Assembly (NCBI GenBank): GCA_020696345.1
Contig: JAEHCK010000009.1
Location: forward strand, 1 to 64,000
DNA from: Thermoplasmata archaeon
Lineage (GTDB): Archaea > Thermoplasmatota > Penumbrarchaeia > JAEHCK01
Direction: 5' to 3'
Length of the DNA: 64,000 bases
Made by a program: the position numbers and the translations under genes. The notes beneath the pieces were generated by a model that did not search any database, was not told the DNA's origin, and saw only the letters and a list, made by a program, of their open reading frames with translations. Positions 1-8,502 of the stretch are shown here, in pieces; position 1 is the first letter of the stretch; the number at the start of each line of letters is the position of its first letter.

Positions 1-326
1 ACGACCTCATATTCTGACGCGCCGCCGCCAATATTGGAATCCAGTTCACAAATAGCCGGTGCAGATAACTCTTCTTCAGCTAGTTTTATCGACCATTTCA
101 AAGAACCGGCTTTGGCACGTGAGTTCTCGCCAGTATCAGTATTAATGGGCTCTCTTACATCTGGATCGGGTAATACCTGATCATTGGGTAATGCATCAGG
201 TTTGACATTACCGTTATCTGTCATTACAAAAGAATTCACAACACCTACAATTAATCCTGCCACTAGCAATATCACTATTCCGCAGGCTAATAATAATTTT
301 GGTTTTTCGATTTTGATAGCTACCAT
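1..326 (-). CDS. Membrane-anchored exported protein, C-terminus outside window
   Basis: This reading frame is missing from the ORF track because it runs off the left edge. The ATG at 326 is preceded by GGTGAT at a good distance, the same ribosome-binding site used by several neighbours. The visible 108 residues begin MVAIKIEKPKL, then a hydrophobic helix of about 20 residues (roughly 11-30), then an acidic, Asn/Pro-rich stretch. That stretch leads into a folded-looking segment containing KWSIKLAEEE and the motif CELDSN. The layout fits a protein anchored by an N-terminal helix with an outside domain. I do not recognise the family. It is transcribed away from the aminotransferase end with 145 bases between them. 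Confidence 0.6.
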   Translation of the reverse strand, partial: MVAIKIEKPKLLLACGIVILLVAGLIVGVVNSFVMTDNGNVKPDALPNDQVLPDPDVREPINTDTGENSRAKAGSLKWSIKLAEEELSAPAICELDSNIGGGASEYEV

Positions 327-471
327 ATTTATCACCAATCTACCATATTCCAAAATCCTTTATATAAATATATTGGTATACACCTTTAATTGATTTATAA
401 ACGTTCTGGTTTTCAAACGCTCTGATTTTCAAAATAAAAGATGATAGAATTCGAAAGCGAGATCAATATAA

Positions 472-1800
472 TTAATTTATAACCGCTTTGATCGCATCTT
501 CGAGAATATCAAAACCTCTATGCAATTGATCCTCAGGTATGTTTAGTGGTGGGATATATCTAATGCCTGATTTGCCGCAGGGTAATAATAATAACCCGCG
601 TTTATATGCCTCTTCAACAATTGCGTTTCTCTCTTGAACAGCATATTCTTTTGTCTTACGATCCTTTACCAGTTCTGTTGCTGTCATTAAACCAAGACCG
701 CGTACATCGCCAATTATTTCATATTTATCATAAAGCTCGAACAACCGTTTCATTGCCAGTTTGCCTAATTTCTCGGCATTTTCAACCAGGTTCTCACTCT
801 CTATCACATCGATAGTGGCCAGTACTGATGCGCAGCATATCAAATTGCCGCCGTAAGTATTCGAATGTGCACCAGGGTCGCCAAAATCCAGTTCGGCTTT
901 TGCTACAATCGCGCCCACCGGTACACCTGAACCCATACCCTTTGCTATGGTCATGATATCGGGAACAACACCATAGTGTTCACTAGCAAATAGTTTTCCC
1001 GTTCGACCGAAACCCGCCTGCACCTCGTCATCAACCATTAAGATGCCGTGCTTTTTCATGATCTTTTCCAGCTCCGGAATGAAGCCCTTTGGCGGCACTA
1101 TGTACCCGCCTTCGCCCTGGACACATTCATAGAATAATGCGGCAACCTCATCGGGTGGTAAAAACGAAGTGAAATACAATTCATCTAATATTTTAGCACA
1201 CCACAGATCACAATCAGGATAAGTCAATTTATACGGACAGCGATAACAATATGCGTATGGTATATGTGTGACCCCGGGTATTAGCGGCATGAACCTATTA
1301 CGCTGCACAATTTTGCTGGCAGTGAGCGAAATCGCACCCATGGTGCGGCCGTGAAACGCCCCTATAAAGGCGATAAATCGCTTACGTTGTGTCGACCAAC
1401 GGGCACATTTCATCGCAGCCTCCACGGATTCGGCCCCACTATTAACAAAAAAGACCTTTTTATCAAACTCACCAGGGGTTATCTCGGTCAATTTCTTTGC
1501 CAATTTGGATTGGGCCTCATAATAATAATCGGTACCTGCAAAGTGCATCACCTTCTCAACTTGTTCCTTGATCGCTGCAACCACCGTCGGTGGGCAATGG
1601 CCAAGATTGGTCACGCTTGCACCGCATGTAAAATCCAAATATGTGTTCCCATCCACGTCTTCCACTAGTGCACCTGAGGCGTGGTGAACTGCAATGGGCG
1701 AACACTTTGTAGCGGTCATCATGTACTTATTATCCATTTCGATTATTTTTTTTGCTTTCTCACCTGGTGGGGTAATTTTAATTTGCGGCATCTCGGACAT
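472..1800 (-). CDS. Class III PLP-dependent aminotransferase (4-aminobutyrate/ornithine type)
   Basis: A fold-type I PLP enzyme of the class III aminotransferase family, which moves an amino group, often from an omega-amine, to 2-oxoglutarate; some archaeal members act as amino-acid racemases. Visible motifs are the cofactor aspartate region (MVDDEVQAGFGRTGK), the Schiff-base lysine in IAKGMGSG, and the early glycine-rich segment (GAESVEAAMKCAR). A cysteine-rich insert (CYRCPYKLTYPDCDLWC) resembles those I recall from Thermococcales homologues. I place the start at ATG 1800, because GGTGAT lies just upstream and the track's longer start reads through that site. At 442 residues the length is normal. 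Substrate cannot be settled from sequence; ornithine, GABA or a racemase role are all possible. Confidence 0.88.
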   Translation of the reverse strand: MSEMPQIKITPPGEKAKKIIEMDNKYMMTATKCSPIAVHHASGALVEDVDGNTYLDFTCGASVTNLGHCPPTVVAAIKEQVEKVMHFAGTDYYYEAQSKLAKKLTEITPGEFDKKVFFVNSGAESVEAAMKCARWSTQRKRFIAFIGAFHGRTMGAISLTASKIVQRNRFMPLIPGVTHIPYAYCYRCPYKLTYPDCDLWCAKILDELYFTSFLPPDEVAALFYECVQGEGGYIVPPKGFIPELEKIMKKHGILMVDDEVQAGFGRTGKLFASEHYGVVPDIMTIAKGMGSGVPVGAIVAKAELDFGDPGAHSNTYGGNLICCASVLATIDVIESENLVENAEKLGKLAMKRLFELYDKYEIIGDVRGLGLMTATELVKDRKTKEYAVQERNAIVEEAYKRGLLLLPCGKSGIRYIPPLNIPEDQLHRGFDILEDAIKAVIN

Positions 1801-2016
1801 GTTATCACCATGATAAAATATATTAGTATTTTCCATATACGACTTTTTATATACAAATAATAAATTAAGAACCTACATTAACAAACTCAAACGGGCAGTA
1901 ATAACTATCAAGATTAAAACTATTTCTATCGTTATTATTATTTTTGTTTCATCTCCCAATTTTCATAGTATAAAGAAATAGAGAATGGTAAGTGATTGAA
2001 TAGTGTTTGTTGAGAG

Positions 2017-2130
2017 ATAGTCCACCGGTCTGCCAGTCCACTGGTCTATCGGTCTGCCGGTCTATCAGTCAATTAGTCACAAGTTCCTAGATGCTAGTTG
2101 CTAGTTGACCAGCCGACCACTCGTGATCAG
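2017..2130. repeat. Palindromic array of 8-nt GGTC/GACC repeats
   Basis: The 335-base gap between the aminotransferase and the PqqD-like gene holds no gene. Its centre has a run of degenerate 8-nt units (GGTCTATC, GGTCTGCC) followed by the complementary form (GACCAGCC, GACCACTC), so the transcript could fold into a long imperfect hairpin. A better-preserved member lies at 13071-13185, and a smaller relative near 37180-37220. Confidence 0.7.
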
Positions 2131-2157
2131 AACTTTTAACTTTTCAAATTTAACTTT

Positions 2158-2204
2158 AAAAAAAAAATGCGTTATTTATTAATCGTTTTGCGCAGCATTT
2201 TTTT
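2158..2204 (-). terminator. Terminator-like hairpin with mini-ORF (copy A)
   Basis: Read on the minus strand, AAAAAAATGC is followed some 25 bases later by GCATTTTTTT, giving an A/T-ended hairpin that ends in a T run. It supplies the last codons and stop of the PqqD-like gene (MLRKTINK then stop). Related copies lie at 8456, 17877, 18829 and 58827, and a partial one at 12371. Confidence 0.6.
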
Positions 2205-2591
2205 ACGTGTTTTGGGATGATTTTGTTTTAAAATTATTAAATTATTGGATTTAAGTATCTTTAAAAATGCCGCCAACCGCGGATATAAAGGCTCAACCGA
2301 ATCGCCAAATTGTATTTTCAACATATCACCAATCTCAAGAACATTCAATTTTCCGTCGAATAACCGCCAAACTGCGGTACTATACTCATCCAGATTGATG
2401 TTAAAAGTTTGTTTGATCTTCAGTTTTTCTCCGAGTGAGCTTCCCAGCTTTGTATCAAACCTGGGTTTTAAAAGTTTTACAAGCTCTTTGTTATCTTTTT
2501 GCTGCGTCCATTTACAGTTACGAGCAGGTATCATATCTAGTAAGTTATTTTCTTTTTTTTTCTTACTTCTTTCGACCGACGCTCTTGACAT
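2172..2591 (-). CDS. PqqD-like protein
   Basis: About 139 residues. Residues 20-120 look like a PqqD domain: a basic N-terminus, IPARN, then FNINLDEYSTAVWRLFDGK and a C-terminal two-helix part ending near LKSNNLIIL. PqqD domains are small winged-helix-like proteins that bind precursor peptides in RiPP pathways. Stand-alone members also occur in archaea with no known peptide. The ATG at 2591 has GGAGAT upstream and lies inside the end of the OPT transporter gene, so the two are probably translationally coupled. The track's longer form begins with TTG and is less likely. The final codons come from a repeated terminator hairpin. No radical SAM enzyme is visible nearby, so the partner may be the transporter or its substrate; that is inference. 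Confidence 0.65.
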   Translation of the reverse strand: MSRASVERSKKKKENNLLDMIPARNCKWTQQKDNKELVKLLKPRFDTKLGSSLGEKLKIKQTFNINLDEYSTAVWRLFDGKLNVLEIGDMLKIQFGDSVEPLYPRLAAFLKILKSNNLIILKQNHPKTRKKMLRKTINK

Positions 2592-4647
2592 AATTGAAAG
2601 TATCTCCAATCATTCCTTTAATAACCAATTTAAGCTGAATAAAACTCATGGATTTCAGCATCTCTCTCAACAAGACATAAACAAGTAATATTATCAGGTA
2701 TGAAAATACCAATGCCCCTGGCCATAATGCGGCTTCACCGATCAAGGATAGGTCAATACCGCCAATGACGATCGCCGCGATCATGACCCCGAGGATCGCC
2801 TCGCCCGCGATCAACCCGGACGCGAAAAGTATACCACGATTACCGAGCATTTTCTTCAGTTTCGATATCCGGTCAGTGCATTCCTCGGAGCTGAGATCTT
2901 CCTCCTTTTTATCAATGAATTCCACCTTTTTGGTTGCAAACTCATCGGTTCCGAATTTCAATATACCCCCGATCATGATCGGTAATGTCAGAGTAAAGGG
3001 CAGATATATTCCGATGGCTACGGCCATGACCGGAAGGTCCATATATATCAATATCAACGCAATTACAACGCCTAATACGAAAAATGTCCAATTCATCTCA
3101 CCGAGGAAAATACCACGAGCAATACTGGCCATCACATATGCTTGGGGCGCCGGTAGATTTGGCGAACCAATCTCATAAACCGTATGCAGCGCCACAACAA
3201 CGAATGGAACGGTTAGAGCCGCCGCAGCCACACCAAGAAATCGAGCGATCTGGAGATTATATGGTGTTGCACCCAACAGTTGACCGGTTTTGAGCTCCTG
3301 CATGGAATCGCCGGCTATTGCGGCCGAACAGCATACTACCGCACCGACGATGATCGTGGCGGTCATACCCATGTTAGCATCCGCACCCAGAATAAGCAGT
3401 AGAATTGCGGTAAAAAGCAATGTGGCAACAGTTACACCCGAGATGGGATTGTTCGAGCTGCCAACTACGCCTGCCAGGTATGCTGCGATCGATGTAAAAA
3501 AGAATGTAAATATCAGCATCATCACCGTTGCGACAAGTGTTATTAACAAGTCATTTGTAACATAAAAATATAATAGACCCATTATAACTGCGATCACTGC
3601 AAAATACCAGTATTTGAGCTTGAGGTCATGTTCGGTCCTAATTGGTTTTGGCGCATCAGGGCCTTCGTCATCACCACTTCCAAAACCTTCCTTTAGACCT
3701 TGAACGATGGCTTTACGCATTTTTATCAAAGTATAAATTCCACCGGTTACGATCGCACCTATCCCTACATACATGGTGTACTCGAACCATATCTGGTAAA
3801 CGCCTCCAAGATATGGGCCCATTGTATCGATGTAATCGCCTGAGGTGGGCCAGCCAATAAAAACACCCACCAGTGGTATGAGTATGACCCAGCCGATCAA
3901 ACCGCCCATAAATACTAATGATGCAATTCTATGGCCAAGAATTATCCCCACACCCAAAAGAGCAGGTGATAAATTCAAACCACCAAAAAACCTGGCTCGG
4001 CCGGTTCCTGCAACGCCCTCGATCTTTTCTTTCCAGAGATTAAGCCCGAATTCCGAACTCGATAATTTGAATATACTTCCAATGATCAGTGCGGAAAAGA
4101 TGTAGAACATACCACCCGTGCTTGCCTGCTCGGAGTCGTCTTTTGGCATGATGGTTTTTAGTACCTCGGCAGAAGCTACACCCTCGGGATATGGAAGTTT
4201 AAGGTCCTCGATCATAACCTTGCGCATTGGAATTGTGAACAGAATACCAAGAAACCCGCCGAGTAAAGCCACAACGATGATGATCCCGATGTTATCCATC
4301 AGGTTTGCCCAACCCGCGGCGCCGGCAGTGTATTTACTATATAATATGAGCAATGCGGGTATTGTAAAAATAATACCGGCAGCCAATGCCTCACCGGCAA
4401 CTGCAATGGCTTTGGAAATATTGATCTCTAGAATAGTTCCGCGCATGAATTTCAGGATCGCGATTGACATGACCATTGCGGGTATTGTGGCGGAGACCGT
4501 CATACCAACATACAGACCCAGATATGCATTCGCAGCGCCCATCACTACCGCTAAAATTACGCCTATTATAATGACACGGACAGTCATTTCCGCCATGTAG
4601 TTATCTGCGGGTATGTACGGTTCGAATTCTTTGTCATTATCTACCAT
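2563..4647 (-). CDS. OPT-family oligopeptide transporter
   Basis: A 694-residue polytopic membrane protein with about 15-16 hydrophobic helices. The opening helices (NAYLGLYVGMTVSATIPAMV) and the SSNNPISGVTVATLLF segment are typical of OPT transporters, which import peptides or metal-chelates with a proton or sodium gradient. The length matches prokaryotic OPT proteins. GGAG stands seven bases before the ATG. The gene is second in a minus-strand set: an anchored exported protein ends 38 bases upstream, and the PqqD-like gene starts inside its 3' end. A charged loop (GSGDDEGPDAPKP) near residue 325 is probably cytoplasmic. Substrate is unknown; peptides fit the secreted C25 protease nearby. 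Confidence 0.88.
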   Translation of the reverse strand: MVDNDKEFEPYIPADNYMAEMTVRVIIIGVILAVVMGAANAYLGLYVGMTVSATIPAMVMSIAILKFMRGTILEINISKAIAVAGEALAAGIIFTIPALLILYSKYTAGAAGWANLMDNIGIIIVVALLGGFLGILFTIPMRKVMIEDLKLPYPEGVASAEVLKTIMPKDDSEQASTGGMFYIFSALIIGSIFKLSSSEFGLNLWKEKIEGVAGTGRARFFGGLNLSPALLGVGIILGHRIASLVFMGGLIGWVILIPLVGVFIGWPTSGDYIDTMGPYLGGVYQIWFEYTMYVGIGAIVTGGIYTLIKMRKAIVQGLKEGFGSGDDEGPDAPKPIRTEHDLKLKYWYFAVIAVIMGLLYFYVTNDLLITLVATVMMLIFTFFFTSIAAYLAGVVGSSNNPISGVTVATLLFTAILLLILGADANMGMTATIIVGAVVCCSAAIAGDSMQELKTGQLLGATPYNLQIARFLGVAAAALTVPFVVVALHTVYEIGSPNLPAPQAYVMASIARGIFLGEMNWTFFVLGVVIALILIYMDLPVMAVAIGIYLPFTLTLPIMIGGILKFGTDEFATKKVEFIDKKEEDLSSEECTDRISKLKKMLGNRGILFASGLIAGEAILGVMIAAIVIGGIDLSLIGEAALWPGALVFSYLIILLVYVLLREMLKSMSFIQLKLVIKGMIGDTFNYVKSVGRKK

Positions 4648-4685
4648 TTTCGTTCTCCAAAACTCAATGTTCTTTGTGTTTATGT

Positions 4686-5264
4686 TTAATTATTCGTATG
4701 GAATTCATATTTGAAAGTAAGTGTCCAATCATTACCGTTATCTTCGATAATCAATACACCCGCATTAGGTCTACTAAGTGTCTGGTCACCACAATTACCG
4801 CAGTGGATATTGATCTTCCATTCACCAAGTGCGGAACTTTGTTCTATTCCTTCCTCGGGTACTTTTATTATCTCTATTATCTGGCCTGCGGCACCGATTG
4901 CATTGAAATCGCCAATCGAGCCAATTTCCGCATCCCAAGGTGTATATACCGTGAAGTTGAATTCGTCTGGCTGGTTCTCAAAATTACTATAATCCGGTGC
5001 TTCATCTAACCAACGTAGCTCAATAGTCACCTGTGTCACATAAGATTCCGTGATATTAAAAATCTCAATCTGGTCGCTTTGTTCTGTGCTCGAGCCCCTA
5101 CGACTCCCTTCTGATATCGTTTGTAAAGGCCAATCTCGAAAATCTTCAACACCATTTTCAACATCTTCTGTGATCTTGGGTGAGCCGCCAAGGGCTGCCC
5201 CGATCAACGCCACTAATAACATTATAATGCCAAGTGATACTATTATCCTGTCATTTCTGTGCAT
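4686..5264 (-). CDS. Exported protein anchored by N-terminal helix
   Basis: About 192 residues counted from MHRNDRII. Residues 6-28 form one hydrophobic helix (IIVSLGIIMLLVALIGAALGG). The rest is an acidic, Asn-rich extracellular part with beta-strand character, for example YVTQVTIELRWLDEAPDYSNF. One CGNC pair lies near the C-terminus and may form a disulfide or bind metal. GTGGTAAT before the ATG is a weak ribosome site, and the track's start lies nine codons upstream. It is the first gene of the set leading to the OPT transporter and the PqqD-like gene, so it may be an accessory or sensing subunit of that transporter. I do not recognise the family. Confidence 0.6.
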   Translation of the reverse strand: MHRNDRIIVSLGIIMLLVALIGAALGGSPKITEDVENGVEDFRDWPLQTISEGSRRGSSTEQSDQIEIFNITESYVTQVTIELRWLDEAPDYSNFENQPDEFNFTVYTPWDAEIGSIGDFNAIGAAGQIIEIIKVPEEGIEQSSALGEWKINIHCGNCGDQTLSRPNAGVLIIEDNGNDWTLTFKYEFHTNN

Positions 5265-5291
5265 ATTACCACTTAAACCACATGAAAACAC

Positions 5292-5664
5292 ATGAAGGTG
5301 TTGGGGATATATTTGTTAAGATAATTAATTTTTCTCTGCATTAAAGAGAGAATTCCATCTGTCTACTGACTCGTGGTATAGGAATTCTCTTTTATTAGTA
5401 TAACTTTCTATAGTAAGTTTGAAAGTAAAATATTGCCATAGAAAATTTGAAAATTAAGTATTATTGGAAAAATTTATTTCATTAGGTTCATGTGTATGTT
5501 AAAATTTTACGTCGCTTTTTCCATAATAATAGACTTCTAAGTATTAAAATAATAACGATAGGTGATATCAGCTATTAAAAAATGTATTACAAAGCCAATT
5601 AATAAAATTATCACTGGATTCATTTAATCATGCTCAATATTTTAAACAATTTTCCTTATTCTTA
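5292..5664. other. AT-rich gap with one hairpin
   Basis: No convincing gene. An inverted repeat (5342-5356 AAAGAGAGAATTCC and 5381-5394 GGAATTCTCTTTTA) could form a hairpin, possibly a terminator for transcripts from either side. On the minus strand near 5520-5580 a short open stretch reads like a C-terminal membrane helix with a basic tail but has no start codon; it may be the relic of a surface-protein gene. Confidence 0.4.
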
Positions 5665-6000
5665 TTAATCAGCTTCATGTCTGATGTCCATACAAGTTTC
5701 CAAATCGTCACCAATATCCTTATCTAATTCTTTGGTTTTAATGTATAATTCTCTCAGTGCTACTATTAAACAATAATGGCTTTTTTCACGATATCCTTTA
5801 TTTAAAACCAAAGCTTTCGCACTATGGAACATTGAATAATAGGCTTGTACTGAAGCCCATTTTGAATCGTCTTTCAATAAGCTCTCATCTGCCATTTTCA
5901 GATCATACTCAGCATTTGTTATTTCTTTATCTATCATTTCTTTTGTAGGGATGATTTTAACAATTCTTCTTTGTTCTAAACATTTTTGGAATTCATTCAT
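5665..6000 (-). CDS. HEPN-domain protein, short C-terminus
   Basis: A 111-residue helical protein of the HEPN class, the usual partner of minimal nucleotidyltransferases in HEPN/MNT toxin-antitoxin pairs. Visible features are the first helix (MIDKEITNAEYDLKMADES), the conserved Tyr/Phe helix (WASVQAYYSMFHSAKALVLNKGYREKSH) and the end CMDIRHEAD. The ATG at 6000 overlaps the end of the nucleotidyltransferase gene by eight bases. Family members usually continue another 15-25 residues after the conserved Arg-x-x-AD-Tyr motif, but here TAA TAA follows the AD. The last helix therefore seems lost, perhaps through a small deletion, and activity is uncertain. Confidence 0.75.
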   Translation of the reverse strand: MNEFQKCLEQRRIVKIIPTKEMIDKEITNAEYDLKMADESLLKDDSKWASVQAYYSMFHSAKALVLNKGYREKSHYCLIVALRELYIKTKELDKDIGDDLETCMDIRHEAD

Positions 6001-6556
6001 TGGTATCACGCCAGAGTATGATCCCTTTATTGATCTCATTGTAAAATGCCGGATCTTTGTCTTTTAATTTTATAAAGTCATGGGGTAATAATGTTATTGA
6101 CTTCAGTTCTCTATCATTAATATATCTATGTTTTAATTTTTGATTGATCTCTTTAACATTCTCCGTAATTATTAAAAGATCGATATCACTCTCTATACTG
6201 TCTTCCCCAGTAGCGCAACTTCCATATAAAATTATTTTTTTACATTCAGGAAATATTTCATTTATTTCCAGATTTAATTCTTGAATATTTATAAAAACTT
6301 TAAAATATTTTATTGCTGGGTTTTTCTCCTTTATTCTATAATATAAATTCCTTCCACTTATTTGCTTATCTATCAATCCCATTTCAAATAAAGTCTTTAA
6401 CACCTTATGGCATCCACCTACACTACCGTTAATTTTTCTAGCGATCTCTCTTACATAATACTGTTTGTCTGGAGACCTTGATAAATAAGTTAAAACCATG
6501 AGGCCTAAAGGGCTTAGGTTCACTTTTTCGGACATATGTTCATTATTTCGAACCAT
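5993..6556 (-). CDS. Winged-helix/MNT nucleotidyltransferase (antitoxin-type)
   Basis: 187 residues. The first 80 form a winged helix-turn-helix (LGLMVLTYLSRSPDKQYYVREIARKI, then a basic wing). After it comes a minimal nucleotidyltransferase domain with the motif LYGSCATGEDSIESDIDLLI, which holds the GS and D-x-D metal-binding residues. MNT proteins of this kind add AMP to, and silence, their HEPN partner, encoded here immediately downstream. The fused DNA-binding domain suggests the protein also represses its own promoter. A TATA-like sequence about 26 bases before ATG 6556 implies a leaderless message, which favours this start over the internal Met at residue 8. Confidence 0.85.
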   Translation of the reverse strand: MVRNNEHMSEKVNLSPLGLMVLTYLSRSPDKQYYVREIARKINGSVGGCHKVLKTLFEMGLIDKQISGRNLYYRIKEKNPAIKYFKVFINIQELNLEINEIFPECKKIILYGSCATGEDSIESDIDLLIITENVKEINQKLKHRYINDRELKSITLLPHDFIKLKDKDPAFYNEINKGIILWRDTNE

Positions 6557-6737
6557 GGGCCTAAATACATTTTCTCCATTATAAACCTAATGGTAAAAAA
6601 AAAATCTCCCTATGATTGTCTCTTTATATGCTGTGTTGCATAATAAAATAATATTTCTTTCTTTGAAGTCTCTTTAAGTTCAGTCCCCCGAAGGTTTTAT
6701 TAAATTTAATTTAGTTACAATAGTTTTACGAATATTG

Positions 6738-7781
6738 TCATCTTTTAATTACATTTCTCTTTTTTTGTTCTTTTTGTTCAAACACCAACCGATCGAGTAG
6801 ATCCTTTACCTCTCTATCTGGTTTCAGTTTAACTGACTTGCGCAGACAGCGTATGGCGTTATTATGAGATCTCATGTGGCTCAATACACTACCTTTTCTG
6901 CTCCAGATATCTGCCTGGTCAGAATCGAACTTCAATGCCCTATTGTAGTTATTAATGGCCTCTTCCAATTTGCCTTGTTGAACTAATACGTCCGCTTTGC
7001 CTTTGAATGCATCGACCAATTCCGGGTTCAAACCAACTGCTTTATCATAACATTTTATTGCATCGTTGAGCTTGTTCAAATGCGCCAGCAGGTCACCTTT
7101 TAAATTCCAAGCTATATCATACTCGGGGTTAAGCTTCAATGCTTTATCATAACAATTGAGTGCCGATCTAAATTTATCTTGGAACACTAATGACGAGCCC
7201 TTATTAACCCAAGCAACCTCATATTTTGGTTCTATCCGCAATGCGGTTTCATAGCATTTTACTGCATCTTCATGGCGATTCAAGTTATCTAGGGCAACAC
7301 CCTTATTATTTAGCGTGATCTCGTTAATTTGGCCGATATCAATTACTTTATTATAACACCCCAATGCCTTTTCCGGTTCCCCTAAAATATGATACAGCTC
7401 CCCTTTATCGTTCCAGACCTCGGCATACTTTGGCTGATATTTTAAAGCCTTGTCATAACATTCCAATGCTTTTTTATATTTACCCAGATACCGTAATGTA
7501 TTACCCTTATCATACCATGCCAAGTCGAACTTCGGATTAATATCAAGTGCCCGGTCATAACTCTTCAAAGCCTCTGCATGCTCTTCCAATGCGTCCAGAG
7601 TTACACCCAAGTTGTTCCACAATAACTCGTCACCCGGGTTTTGTTCAAGTGCCTTTTTAAAATATTTTTTTGCAGCCTGAAAGTCACCTTCCATATAATG
7701 ATTAATACCAATTTCACCTGGGTCATTATTTGTATTGACCTTTTCAGAATCATTGTTAATTATTTTAGGATCGGGTTTCAT
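6738..7781 (-). CDS. Tetratricopeptide-repeat protein
   Basis: 347 residues, almost wholly TPR: about nine tandem 34-residue units with the W-x-x-x-G-x-x-L-x-x-L-x-x-x-x-x-A-x-x-x-Y consensus, for example WYDKGNTLRYLGKYKKALEC and WNDKGELYHILGEPEKALGC. Such solenoids are protein-interaction scaffolds. There is no signal peptide or membrane helix, so it should be cytoplasmic. GGAAAG precedes the ATG. The gene follows a hypothetical gene by 49 bases on the same strand and is probably co-transcribed with it. Its partner cannot be inferred. Confidence 0.88.
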   Translation of the reverse strand: MKPDPKIINNDSEKVNTNNDPGEIGINHYMEGDFQAAKKYFKKALEQNPGDELLWNNLGVTLDALEEHAEALKSYDRALDINPKFDLAWYDKGNTLRYLGKYKKALECYDKALKYQPKYAEVWNDKGELYHILGEPEKALGCYNKVIDIGQINEITLNNKGVALDNLNRHEDAVKCYETALRIEPKYEVAWVNKGSSLVFQDKFRSALNCYDKALKLNPEYDIAWNLKGDLLAHLNKLNDAIKCYDKAVGLNPELVDAFKGKADVLVQQGKLEEAINNYNRALKFDSDQADIWSRKGSVLSHMRSHNNAIRCLRKSVKLKPDREVKDLLDRLVFEQKEQKKRNVIKR

Positions 7782-7830
7782 TATATTACTTTCCCTATGT
7801 TCAAGGCGCAGCTTGAAAAATATATCACAT

Positions 7831-8289
7831 TCAAATATAATGGTTATATATTTGTTCTTCTCGAAGGATCTTGTTCAATTCTTTATTGAATTCAGCTTCA
7901 ACATTTTTTGCATAGCTGGACCTATTTTGGCGTAATAAATCTGTCAGTTGATCGGTTGCTTGCTGCGAATATTTACCAATACCCAACGCAATTATTAGAT
8001 TCTTGGAATCCGGATACATCTCATGGATCAGCAGGTCCGTGCCGGTGCTCATCAGTTCCTCGATCTCATCGTTTAGGTTTCGTTTAACTGCTTTTCCAAC
8101 GCCAAGCGGTACCACCGGATTCTTCCATTCGGTTTTCAATTGCCATAATTTCTTGTCGTCGTGTGCGATAAATGTATTGATATGTTGATCTTTGTCTTTA
8201 CCTCGTAATATCCGCCAGTTATTCGGGTCTTTATCATATTCTATCTTGACCTCTGTCATCAACTCAGATATACGTTGCACCTTCAACAC
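7831..8289 (-). CDS. Hypothetical cytoplasmic protein
   Basis: 152 residues, not recognised. The first half is mixed and charged with a Trp-rich patch (NNWRILRGKDKD, WQLKTEWKN). The second half is helical (QQATDQLTDLLRQNRSSYAKNVEAEF). There is no signal or membrane segment and no cysteine pattern. I kept the track's start: its codon is GTG and AGAGG stands four bases before it. An ATG ten codons further in (8259) has no better site. It lies 49 bases before the TPR gene on the same strand and may work with it. Confidence 0.55.
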   Translation of the reverse strand: MLKVQRISELMTEVKIEYDKDPNNWRILRGKDKDQHINTFIAHDDKKLWQLKTEWKNPVVPLGVGKAVKRNLNDEIEELMSTGTDLLIHEMYPDSKNLIIALGIGKYSQQATDQLTDLLRQNRSSYAKNVEAEFNKELNKILREEQIYNHYI

Positions 8290-8455
8290 TAGCCTCTAAA
8301 AATTATATATTGAAAGAGAAATGGCTAACATATTATATAAACAATTTTCCTGTAACGTCTATTATAAACCCAAAGGAAAAGGTAAAAGCTAAAAGTTAAA
8401 TCTTAAAAGTTAAAAGTTCTGATCACTTTTAGCTTTTTACTTTTAGCTTTTTACT

Positions 8456-8502
8456 TTAAAAAAAATGTATCAATCATTATCCTTTTTGCGAAACATTTTT
8501 TT
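8456..8502 (-). terminator. Terminator-like hairpin with mini-ORF (copy B)
   Basis: On the minus strand AAAAAAATGT and ACATTTTTTT bracket a 25-base centre, ending in a T run. It encodes the last eight residues of the C25 protease (MFRKKDND) and its stop. Just beyond it is an AAAGTTAAAAG/CTTTTAGCTTTT palindrome (8380-8455), which also accompanies copies A, D and E. Confidence 0.65.

Noticed and set aside
5500-5600. Small membrane-peptide frame on the minus strand (MNPVIILLIGF...)
   Set aside because: A 28-codon frame with no ribosome site; an overlapping frame with a helix and basic tail lacks a start codon. Neither can be supported.
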